Shown one piece after another: positions 23,291-33,865 of a DNA stretch of 54,886 bases. Under the pieces are notes generated by a model. That model worked only from the letters and a program-made list of their open reading frames with translations. It was not told the origin of the DNA and did not search any database. Every line of letters begins with the position of its first letter. Within the stretch, counting starts at the first letter, position 1. The position numbers and the translations under genes are program-made. The stretch comes from Cudoniella acicularis (Eukaryota; Ascomycota; Leotiomycetes; Helotiales; Helotiaceae): NCBI GenBank assembly GCA_013054445.1, contig JAAMPI010000181.1:1-54886 (forward strand), read 5' to 3'.

Positions 23291-25640
23291 ATGTCACCAC
23301 CTACGATAGCTGTCCCGGCACTTAATTCCTTTGAGAGCCAGACGTGCAACGACAGGACAGAAGTCAAACAGGAAAACTTTTATACTATTTTTGGTACCAA
23401 GGGCTGTTTGCTCTATTGCAATGACCGAAAAAACATCCAAATTCTCCTTGCTGAAGGGCTTCGTCAAGCAAGGGGCGTCCTGAGAACAAGCAAAAGAAGA
23501 CGTCATTCTAGCAAAGAGAAGAACCATCCTTTTACCTTGAATGAGCTAGAGGCCTCTATTTTGAGTGGCTGTCAATCTTGTAAAACGTTCATGGACATCT
23601 TGCAACATGCTTCTCTCCTCGATCATGACGCCAAAAATGCGATAGAGAACTGTGTTTTCCATATTTCCTCGGACTTCAGGTTAACAAGGAAGATCACCAT
23701 TGGTGACATACTTTACACAAAAGAGGTAGCGCTGTTCCATCCGCAAGGTACGACTATCCCGCGCAATACGTCGCATATTGTCAAGCACTAACCCAGTTTC
23801 AGGATATCGTGTGCAGTTGCAGCGTATGATCTCTTCAGAGTTCCTAACTGGAAATACAGCTTCGGACGTATCGATTGATAGAGCTCGAGGATGGGTGGAA
23901 GCATGCGACAAGCACCACAAATATTTTCCAACGGGCGCTGCCAGTCTCCTCCCGAAGCGTCTTATCGACGTTACTAATATATGGCAAGGTACTGCTCTTG
24001 GAGTGAAGCTCACTCAACAAACCAACGGCCAAAGAGGAAAATATGTCTGCCTTAGTCATTGCTGGGGTTCTATACCTATACACTGCAGCACAAAGACGAA
24101 GACATTAGCTGATGCTTTGAACTTTATTAAGTTCGAAACACTTCCAAAGAATTTCCAGGATGCTATCACCTTGACCAGGAAACTCGGAGTTCAATACATC
24201 TGGATCGATTCTATCTGCATAATCCAAGATGACAAAAAGGACTGGGAAGTCCAATCTGAAGAAATGGCCATTATATACAGGAATGCCTACTTAACTATCG
24301 CTTCTGTCTTATCGCCCAATTCCACGGGAGGGTGCTTTTCGCAAACTATGCCAGATCTGAAACTCTCACTCGTGGATAGGACAGTTGAACCGGTTATTAT
24401 TGGTATCCGCATGTGCGACTTTCACGGACGGCCGTCCGGTTTTAACGATACTCAAGCACGTTTCCCGCTCTTTCAGCGTGCCTGGGTGTTCCAGGAACGT
24501 TTGCTCTCAAAACGGCTACTTTACTGCAACTTTGGAGAGCTTCAATTTTCCTGTCTAGAAGGTCAAAAATGCGAGTGTGGAAGTCGATTACTTCCCCCAC
24601 ATCCTCTTCAAGAACGACTTTTGCCAAATCATTTTCTCGACTCCAAGTATCGGCTTCTTATGGCACAGGACACTAAACCTAGCAAATCAGAGCTTGATGG
24701 TTACTATACGTGGTGGAGTCAGATTGTTTCAAACTATATGCACTTGAATATTACATATCCGAATGATATACTACCTGCGCTATCAGGCTGTGCTAGGATA
24801 TTCTCTCAATTAAGTGGAGATCAGTACCTGGCTGGGCTCTGGAAGGGTTCCATCTCAGCAGATCTGGCCTGGTACATCGAGATACGCGCTGACGCAAACA
24901 AACCTGATGCCAACAATGCAGGTGTAATTGAGAGGCGGGCTATTCGCTTTACACCTAAGCCTCGACCTACATCATGGACAGCCCCTTCATGGTCATGGGC
25001 ATCAGTGGCTCCAGGTCAGTTGGTAGTTTTTGGAGCGGACTCTGGTTCTTGGTGGGGGAAGTGGTATTTACAGAACTTGAACTGGACTGTGGAAGTCAAA
25101 CCTAAAGGGTTAAATAGTCTCGGAGAATTGAGCCCCGGGACTAGCTTTCTTCGAGTGGAAGCACCACTGTTTCCATGTTACGTTCACGCTTTTTGCAACC
25201 GAAATATACGCGCTCTCGGATCTAATCGGAGAACAACGTCTTCCCACACAGCACAGAAGCGTTATAACATATATCACCGATACAAAAGACATTACCCTGA
25301 TCTAAGGTGCCAGATTGCGGTATCAGAACTAGATTCTTGGGACGGATGGTTCCGATTTTGGCCAGATGTACCACCGGATGTTGGCCTACAATATAACAAA
25401 GTTCAGACTTGTAATTGTGCGCTTGCTAAAGTCTGGCTTTTTCACGTGGGTCGTAAATGGAATGATAGTAACTGCTTAGATTACTTTATGATGCTAAAGG
25501 AGATCGACATTCGCCAAAATAAGTACGAAAGATTTGGCATGGTTCTTTATAGTGGACATAACATTGAAAAGCGAACGAGGTGGTTTAGCGAAGTCTGGGA
25601 AAAAGATAAGGCAGACCCGGGGTACTTCTTAATTGTTTAG
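23291..25640 (+). CDS. HET-domain (heterokaryon incompatibility) protein
   Basis: Two exons (23291-23747 and 23803-25640) joined by a 55-nt intron with CACTAAC branch site give 764 residues. The HET domain carries its three blocks in order: YVCLSHCWG at about 233-241, IWIDSICIIQDD at about 285-296 and RAWVFQERLLS at about 378-388. HET proteins act in self/non-self recognition in filamentous fungi, where activation stops growth or kills fused cells. The first 150 residues include a Cys-rich stretch (SGCQSCKTF) typical of the N-terminal part of this large family. The C-terminal 350 residues have no repeats and are of unknown role. No stop or frame break is visible, so the gene looks functional. 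Confidence 0.93.
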
Positions 25641-28288
25641 ATTGAGTCCAGATTCTCTTTTCCCTCTTACCTTAGAGTATCTCATCCCATTTACGGAACA
25701 TTGCAGTTTTACTGTTTTCCAGATTATGATTAAGAACATAGGTGGCGGCTGTGCCTTACCATTGTTGCGACATTTCTTACCTATAGCTCTAGCATATTCG
25801 TCGGCGTTATAATGATGCGATTTAGCAAATCCCTATCGGAGAAAGGAGAATACCTGATTGAGCAGGGTAGAGGGTCGTCCCAGAAAATAACCGAAAGCAA
25901 AATCGCAGTCCAACGTGTGGAATGGACTACAATGTATAAGGCAGGCTTTGGGATTCCAGGTATCCTTCCTCAGCTTCACAGCTTCTAGCTCCCAAAATCT
26001 CTGCTTAAGAGCTGCTACACAATGTCACGTTCAGGAGCTTACTTCATGCGAGGCGAGGCGAGTCTTAGCGTAAGCGAAGCCGCATTCATCTAGAATCTCT
26101 GATCTCAGTTTGACCACCGATCCTACCCCTTTGCAATTCACTGCTGCCGAAGTGATTTTGCCTTGCTAGGATCTATACGAATCACCTGGTGTTATTGTGC
26201 CACGGTTTGACGACTCAACACAGCATCACCCCTAGCTGACCCACCAACTCCTCTCACACGAATCTCCCCGTGCCACTGGGCTTCGGTGTAACCTGCAAAA
26301 CATAACCTCGGTTTATCCCCTACCCAGCTGATCTAACATCCCTTTGTTAATGAACTGTGCCGCTAATGCGGTTTGTTTACCAGAATGTACGTAAATCTCC
26401 CAATGCCACTACCCCGTTATATGGCTTCTTGGACACGGCATGAATTCCCGTCGCTATCTGGCGTCTACCAGCTGATCCTTCACCTCTACTAGCGAAGGTC
26501 CGACGGATATGATCCTGGCAAGCCAGGATCTAGTGGATCTCTCAAGGTCACTGAAAATTGATGTGACCTCCTCCAGGCGCGGCACCATGCTGCATAATGT
26601 CACTATCAGCAGGCTTTCCACCTCCCCTTTTCAACCCTAGCAGACATGATTGTCCCTTTCATGACTTGTCTCTTACCTCAATGTAACTTCTTCGGTGCCC
26701 AATTTCGTACTGCATGAATCTCATAATGATCAGCTGGTGAAGAGCCATCAACTGTGATGGAACTGGTACAATCCTCCTTCCTAACGTACTCTCAAATCTC
26801 TCACAGGTAGGATAAAATCTAGGAGAAGAGAAAAGGAACATGCGGGTAAGAATAGTAACAACACAAAAACTTGAAGCTAAAAGAGGCAAATTGGGGTTGC
26901 AGAAACTCATATCAAATGAAATCACCCTGCAGACGTTAATAAGGCTGAGCCACTTGACCTTATCATGTGCATGTAAGCGAATGTGGATCCAAAATGGGTT
27001 TTAGAGGGATCCCGGTCGGCGCCAGAATAGGACCCGCCTATAAAGTCAAGACAAGACAAGGAAAGTGTAACCGGGCCTTAAGGGAGCCAAAACGAGCTCC
27101 TGCCGATACTAAAATGGCTCTTTAATGCATGCTTAGGCTTACTTAGCGTGTGCTCAGACTGTGCTCAGGAATGCTCACTTTCGGCTTAAGATTACTCACT
27201 CATAGCTCAGGCTCAAACAGCAGCAGCTCAAGTCCAAAAGCAGAGATTGAAAATGCCATAAAAACATTCCAGTGTGAGACTGACTGTTGCCCAGCCTTCT
27301 TGCACCAATGGTGTCACTGGGCTTATCTCAGCCTGTGGATTCTAGGAAACAGCACCCGGGGTTGGAGAGCACTCTTTCACGACAGCTCTGCTCCATTGCC
27401 TCTGGAAGTTTTATCGTGCAGCGCAGTCATTTTCTGTGGATTGACTGCATAGTCGAACACTCTCTCATTTGAGAAATGATCCGGACAGAGCAGAGCGGCC
27501 AACTCCAGTCCATTCTTTTCTGACTCGCGAGCGCGATGGAAGATCTATCATTCTTCATCCTCTGTCGTTGCTTAGAGATGACCAGTCCCAACCTGTTTCA
27601 GTGGAGGGACCAGATTCGGGACCCCCGGAACCACCTTGTTATGGTGGCTTTTACTGTTGCAGAACATGGGGGTGACGCAGGGCTTTGGAAAGATTTCCTC
27701 CTATCGGCACCTCCTTTTGCTTTACATATCCACGTTGGCCATTTGTACCCCGCCTCCGTTCTCTGGGCGGCGATGAAGGTTACGAGTCAAATGAGGCGAT
27801 CTAGTAAGTGTCACTTGTCACAGTTCGCAAGACATGTGTTCAATGCCAAGCGTGGGATATAACTAGGACGGAACACTTCACATATGCGTATGTAATGGGT
27901 GTATACAGGTTACGGCGTCAACACTTACTGTGTTTAGGCATTTCTAGGCTGTATGTAGGCGAATTATGCGTGAATGGGAGGCATTTGTCTCTAATTCATA
28001 AACTCATTCTATTATGTTTGTTTTGGAAATAATTATGAGTAACCTAATCGGGGCGTGTCGGCGCGCGTGATGCGGGGGTTCTCTACATTCTCGCCCTCGC
28101 GATTTTCCTGTTCTTTCTTCTCTTTCTTCTCTTCTCCCTTTTTATCGCTTCAGAAAAAACTCTACGCTTACTCTCTCCCCCTTTTTCTTTTACTTTTAAT
28201 TTCTTTTAATTCTTTTTAAACTCACGAGAATTATGTACCTTGATTCACTTCTCAATCGTTCGGCCAGACTTGTAATTATATAATTTAT
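25641..28288. other. Gene-poor stretch
   Basis: More than 2.6 kb with no domain I recognise. Overlapping short frames occur at 27150-27870 on the plus strand; a stretch reading IVQRSHFLWIDCIVEHS looks protein-like but is interrupted, so it may be a decayed gene. A pyrimidine-rich block (TTCTTTCTTCTCTTTCTTC) at about 28109-28140 lies upstream of caspase-like copy 2 and may be part of its promoter. Confidence 0.4.
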
Positions 28289-29664
28289 ATGTGGAAACAC
28301 TATAATCTCATGGCCATAACATCCTTCCAAGGACGCAATGCCATTCTTTCCCTCATGGTTCATGCGGCAACCAAATTCCTTCTACGATTTCACCCCCTTT
28401 ACCCCCCACTTTCCCTTTTGGGTCTCAGGCGAAGGCCGCACAGCTTGCGAAATGTATGCACAAAGCTTCAGACGAGAGCGGTGCGATGCAGGCGCGTAAA
28501 TGGGCTCGAGGAGGAAAAGAAGGAGCTCCGGGGGCGTTTAAATGAGCGAGAAAAGACCCAGGAGCTTATAGGATCAATCAGCGATCGGCTAAGGGACATG
28601 CGAAGAGAAGTTAACAATGCCTGGAAAGACCGGCATAAATCCCGATATAAGAATGTTAAAGTGCTGCTGACGAATTGGGACTCGGAAGACCTTGGGGTTT
28701 GCAAGGAAGTCCAGCCTCTAGAGCAAGTTTTCGCCGAGCTCTATCATTTTGACGCCTCAAAATATTATATTCCGGACCAACAGCCTACCACTGCTCTTTA
28801 CGACCGGGTCAGGAAATTCATTAATAACGTGGCTCCCGATGTCCTGCTTATATTCTACTATGCGGGACATGGATCTATCGACGAAGCTCGAATCAATGCT
28901 AGTGTGGGTAGGTTTCTTCCCGAACCATGACTCTGATATCTACCCTAACACGCGCTTCACCTGTAGGAGGCAACAAGTCGGTTGTCCAACGGTTTCCTCC
29001 TGCATTGTCCAATCTCTTCTCGAAGAAGCGTTTGTCGGCCGTTGCATTGTCACACGACGCTTGTTCTTCAGCGGACACCGCATACACTAAACCCTCCTAT
29101 CACTATAGCCCCAACAAAAGCATAACTGAACTAGTTGCAGCTTGTAGGTTTGACAATACTGCACTGGGCGTGGGACAAAACTCTCTCACCGCCGCGCCCA
29201 TTGAAGTTCTACGAGATTTATTCAAAAAGGAAATCGTCTTCTCTATTTCAGTTTTGCATAATAAAGTGCTCGCCAAATTACGAAATACTCGACCTCGGTC
29301 AAAAAAGGCAACACCTGTTCATAACACCCTCACATCTGAAAAAAGTGGGAGGCGAATTGTGCTTGAAAAACTTTCGGTAACAAACCTTAAAGGCACAAAT
29401 CAAAAATCTTCCATATCTTCTATCGATACCAAATCCACGATGGTATCCTTTAAGGTGCTGTCGAGCATCGATGAGGAAGCGTGCCGCAAATGGGTGCCTA
29501 ACGCGCATGCACAGATCCTGGGTATTGACTTTGAGGCACCTTACATTGGTGGCGATCTTGATAAATGGAGATGTGAGCGGAATGATGAGAGGTCCAAATT
29601 ACAGCAAGAAGCCGATGAAAAGTCCAAACAAATCAAAATCAAGATTGAGACCTCGGGGAAATAA
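28289..29664 (+). CDS. Caspase-like (peptidase C14-type) coiled-coil protein, copy 2
   Basis: The best preserved member of the local family. Exon 1 runs to 28907 and a 59-nt intron (28908-28966, branch CCCTAAC) joins it to 28967-29664. Order: a coiled coil rich in Glu/Lys (LEEEKKELRGRLNEREK), the family block RHKSRYKNVKVLLTNW-SEDLGV, then a caspase-like domain with LLIFYYAGHG (His of the dyad) and HDACSSADTA (Cys of the dyad), and ITELVAACRFD, VLHNKVLAKLR and SEKSGRRIVLEKL as in fungal C14-type proteins. A C-terminal Lys/Glu helix follows. Such proteins are linked to regulated cell death by family; the actual substrate is unknown. The N-terminus is uncertain: another frame (28430-28500, AAQLAKCMHKASDES) also looks coding, so a frame break near 28495 or an upstream exon is possible. 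Confidence 0.65.
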
Positions 29665-30528
29665 CAAGGGTCTATTGGAGCTTGAAGATCGGTATTCTAA
29701 ACCCCTCTTGAGCACTCTATAATATTAATTCTAAGCGGAATCTACACGTATTGAAATACTTATATAATGTTTTATATGCTCCTTCTGAACACTCAAGAAA
29801 GTTTCCTCCAGCCAACGCTTCCTCTCGAACCCGTACACTTTCGCTGATTACCCTCCCTGACCGACGGTTCGACGCTATACGGAGCTTGATCAAGCAGACA
29901 TGTTCCAATAGTGTTTAGCCTGTAGTCGTTGCTTTTCAAGTGCGGGGTAAATGAGTACTCGCAGTCGGGCCTTTTCCCCCACTTCAAGGCCTACATTTTA
30001 TTTCTTTGCAACACCACCACTTCATAAATAGTTTAGCTATTGGAATCAGTAAGTCCCCTTATAGTCTTCGAGATTTAGAGCTATCTTGTTGTATGCTGCC
30101 CCTTAAACTAGTTGTGCAAAATCCATAGGGAATGCGATTTTGGGTGAAGTGTACAAAACGAGTGTGGACCAGGATCGATGAAATTGTCTGGGCAAGAATG
30201 CGCTGAAAGGCTTCAAAATTGCTATTGCCTTTTTGAGAGAGTAGAGAGTTGAAGGGAAGGAGGCTGGGAGCTTTAACCTGTAGACAGGGGTTTGGTAGCC
30301 ACGCGTTCACACCTCTGTCCCAGAACTAACGTGAACCAGATCTACATCGCCCCCAATAATCAAGCATCACACATTGTCCCATGGTTCTTGAGAGTTTCTT
30401 ACAATGTTTCTTACTTTCACTTCTTATCTTCCATTGGGGGATTCATTTCTCTTCTTAATCATGGGGGTAATCGCGGGGCTCTCTTCTTGATATCAGGAGC
30501 TCTCTCTCATCCTATCATCTAAATTAGT
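29665..30528. other. Intergenic; 3' flank of caspase-like copy 2
   Basis: The first 250 bases downstream of the stop resemble those at about 37940-38110 (a shared TTCCTCTC-containing segment preceded by GCAGCCAA/CCAGCCAA), so they seem to belong to the duplicated unit. Beyond that no gene is recognised up to the end of the C2H2/TPR gene. Confidence 0.45.
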
Positions 30529-33500
30529 TTAGAACACTGTATTCTCGGGCAATATTACATTGGTCAGCTTCCTCGGAACCCAGAATTGATAGTGGTCCAT
30601 GGATAACTAAAATGGAATTAGCAGGGTCATCGCATTAACTTCAACTATGACGTACCTTGGTATAGTAATCATAATAACCAAAAAGACTTTGAAGGAATTC
30701 ATTGACAGTTTCTTGGTCTAGGTGATAAGCCGGTATCGAGTCCCAGCATGTCCCAGGCGAGTTTTGAAGGCCTTCTGTCTCTGGATCAAGAGCGGACAAA
30801 GGATGTAAACCCTTTTGATTTGATTCTCGAGATTGTTCGGGCGAGTCATCTTGAATGGCCGAAGCAATTTTCCGCTCAGTTGCCTTCTCAGCCTGGACTT
30901 CAGCGCTTTCTTGTTCAGTATGCAGTGGATGTGGCGTCTCTGAAGGTCCAGGAGCCATAGTCTCTTCTTCGAGTGGTGCCCAGAAAACTTTCCCTTTTTT
31001 CTTGTCTTTCTTTGATTTCTTTGACGTCGCCCCCCACACTACAAATTCATCTTCAAGTTCTCCAACTTCCTTTGCCGACTTAGATGGTAAAGATTCGGAT
31101 GCCTGCATTGAAGAATCTCCAGTGTCTACAGGGTTGTCCGCGGAATCCACCATCTTTTGCTTCTCGACGAGGACTGCAGCTAAACTTTCTCTGGCCCTGC
31201 GTGTGTGTGGGTGTTCTTGCCCAAGGACCTTCTCTCTTCCTGTTAAGACACGATGGCGTAACTTCTCTGCTTCCTCGATTTTCCCTTCTGCAGACAAGGT
31301 GTTTGACAATTGCTCAAGTGCAGTCAGGGTATCTGGATGCTCCACTCCCAGAATCCTCTCTTCCATATTTGTAGCCTGACGCTGCAATTTTTCTGTCTCT
31401 TCCAGCTTACCCTGCCGGGAGAATATACTGGCTAAGCCTTGCATCGAATACAGGGTATCCGGGTGTTCTGGTCCTAATATCTTCTCTCTCAGCTGTAAAA
31501 CCTGACGCTGCAATTGTTCTGCCTCTTCCAGCTTACCCTGATGAGAGAATGTGCTGGCTAATACTTGTATCGAATACAGGGTATCCAGGTGTTCTAGTCC
31601 TAATATCTTCTCTCTCAGCTGTAAAACCTGACGCTGCAATTGTTCTGCCTCTCCCAGCTTACCCTGCTGAGAGAATATACCGGCTAAGAATTGCATCGAA
31701 CGCAGGGTGTTTGGGTGTTCTAGTCCTAATGTCTCTTTTTCCAGCTCTACAACCTGCCGTTGCAGGGCCTCCGCCTCTCCAAATTTTCCTTGATTGCTCA
31801 AGGTAAATGCTAGAGGTGCAAATATTCTCAAGGTTTCTTGTATCTCGCCTGCATTCCCTAAAATATCCATAGTTTGCCTTAATAAGCTCTCAGCCTCAGA
31901 TAATTTGCCCTGATCAAGATATCGAAATCCTAGGCGGTTGATCTTCTCAATTGTAGATGAAAAATTGAACTTCGGTTCTTGCTTCAATTCTTGCAATAAC
32001 TCGTCCGCCCCTTGCTCTTCTGAATCTTCGTCCTCTTCCGGTATTGCATCTTCCTCGATCTCGTAAGGTGGCAAGGCTGCAAATGCTAATTGTTCCATGT
32101 GAAAGCCCAGGTGCTGCTGAAACTGTTCGAGCGACACGTCGCATTTCGTTGACTGGTTGGATTTCTGCAATTTCTCGGCATACTCTGTGCACAGAAGACA
32201 GCACGTCGCATCTATCCGAGTAATCTTGCACCTTTCAACATCGTATTTGCCGTCTTTCATCTTATCATCGTGAACCTTGGTCAGGTGCGACTCGAGCTCC
32301 GGTCGAGTCCTTGGGGAATTATCTGCGCAAAACTGACATGCCCATTGCTTCCTATGAATCTGAAGCTCATGATCAAACCACTGTCGCTGGCTATCGAACA
32401 TGTTCAAGTCGCAAGGTTTGAATGTGCACACGTAGGGTCTCAAGTCGCTGAGAACATGCTTTCTAGAATAACACTCAGTAAGTCTAAATGTCAGATAAGG
32501 GTGTTCATTCCATACTTCCAGTCACCCTTTTCCTCGAATCTTTGTATACGCCAGCAATAGGGACATTCGAAGTGTTCTCCGTACTTGACTCGACTTCCGT
32601 CATCTTTCTTTGGAAGCGGTGGGGTTCTCAAAATGTTCGTGCCCCGCTCTGAAGCTTTGGCCGAGTCCGCATACTGGGTGCGAGGCCCTTTTGGTGCAGC
32701 TTGAACACCTTGTTTGTCCAGACTCAAAGGCGTGCTTTCCGGGAAAGTATCATTTCCATGATATGATGATGCACCCTCTCCTGAGTAAACAGTTTTTCCA
32801 TCAGGTCCTTCTCTTACTCGATGGACCTCCTGCATCTTCCTTTGGTGTTCTTTGCGATATAGGAGATACTGCCGCCGCCTTGTGAGAGCTCTTCCTAGGT
32901 GGTTGCTCAGCCAATCATTTGTTCCCCTTACAGCAGGATATACGTCGCCTATACGGACAATGTCGAATATTGGGTCCATCGGGTACATAGAGGCTGCCTT
33001 GATATACTCGTCTGTTTCAGGCCTTTTTCGAATTATCATTGACAGTTGGAAGAGACTCGCAATGCCGTCTTGGATAGCTCGAAGTAGCTCCGCCGTTTCT
33101 GAGACTTTTTGAGTTTTCACACCACCAAGTGAAGGAGCCAGGCTAGACTCTGACTCAACGTCGTACGTCTCATTCTCCTTGTTGCCAGTAACGATGGATG
33201 ACACTGTCGCACAGAGCTTTTAGTATATCCGAATACAGAGGCGTCATTGGGGTCACAGCTGACTTATCTCAAGAGACTCTGCCAAGTAAACTAATGCCCT
33301 CTTGACGGCCTCAATTGCAGTCTTATCATTTCTGATGCGATACTCTAGGGAGCTTGGCAAGTAAGCGTCTTGCAATGCGGCGATATTCCTAGCCCACATG
33401 TCAAAACGGTTAGATTTCTGAAGTAAGGTCTCAGGTGATATCTCGTTCGCTGTTGTAGACCTTTGTAATTGTCCGTGAAGTTCTTCGAAGAGTGTCGTAC

Positions 33501-33540
33501 ATGATTCCGCGTAAAACGCAATCGAATCGTTCTTGGACAT
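30529..33540 (-). CDS. C2H2-type zinc finger protein with kinesin-light-chain-type TPRs
   Basis: Four exons, complement of 30529-30606, 30656-32462, 32516-33203 and 33264-33540, give 949 residues; introns are 49, 53 and 60 nt. The last small exon restores the C-terminal YQFWVPRKLT of this fungal family. Three zinc-finger-like units (ECPYC, YVCTFKPC, WACQFC) span about 305-375, then the marker HLGFHMEQLAFAALP at about 439-453. Five 42-residue TPRs of the kinesin light chain kind (QGKLEEAEQLQRQV, LGPEHPDTLYS) cover about 545-755, after one weaker repeat. A Lys-rich stretch (SKKSKKDKKKG) follows. Such proteins resemble the non-NTPase parts of fungal NLRs; a recognition or scaffold role is inferred. 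It is divergent from a DUF7580 gene 325 bp away. Confidence 0.85.
31249..31790 (-). repeat. 126-bp tandem repeats encoding TPR units
   Basis: The string CCTGACGCTGCAATT (plus strand) starts at 31375, 31501 and 31627, and a diverged version at 31753: an exact 126-bp period, or 42 codons. The units starting at 31501 and 31627 differ at only a few bases, far closer than the outer units. This suggests recent duplication or gene conversion within the TPR region. Confidence 0.9.
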
Positions 33541-33865
33541 GGCTAGAGTCGGTACTTCTGCAACAATACAATGGCAAGACGAGGAGCTTGTGGCTAGACT
33601 CTTCTGAACGCAGTGTTGGAAGTGCCTTGAATGATTCACTGACTTCAAAATTTGAAGTGGAGAGCCGGAATATGTGTAGTCGTACTGTGATATGCATCTC
33701 GGTTCCCCGCCAATGGGGACTGAACCTGCCATCGCCTTCTTTTACGCCCGGCTGCGTTGCGCTGTCAACCCCGCTTGTTAGCGGCTCAAATAAACCTCAA
33801 CTCAGCCCATGACATGATTTCAGCTTGGTGAAGCTTCCGAATTGCACTAGCTGTCATTCTTAACC
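33541..33865. promoter_or_regulatory. Shared promoter region of C2H2/TPR and DUF7580 genes
   Basis: 325 bp lie between two divergent start codons (33540 minus, 33866 plus). Nothing else fits in between, so both promoters must be here. No specific motif is claimed. Confidence 0.55.

Noticed and set aside
26000..26650. Possible transposon remnant suggested by repeated CCTGGCA/GGATC words
   Set aside because: No terminal inverted repeat, target-site duplication or transposase frame could be found by eye.
28468..28704. Minus-strand ORF of 78 codons
   Set aside because: It is the antisense of the coiled coil of caspase-like copy 2, where Leu/Glu codons leave the other strand open.
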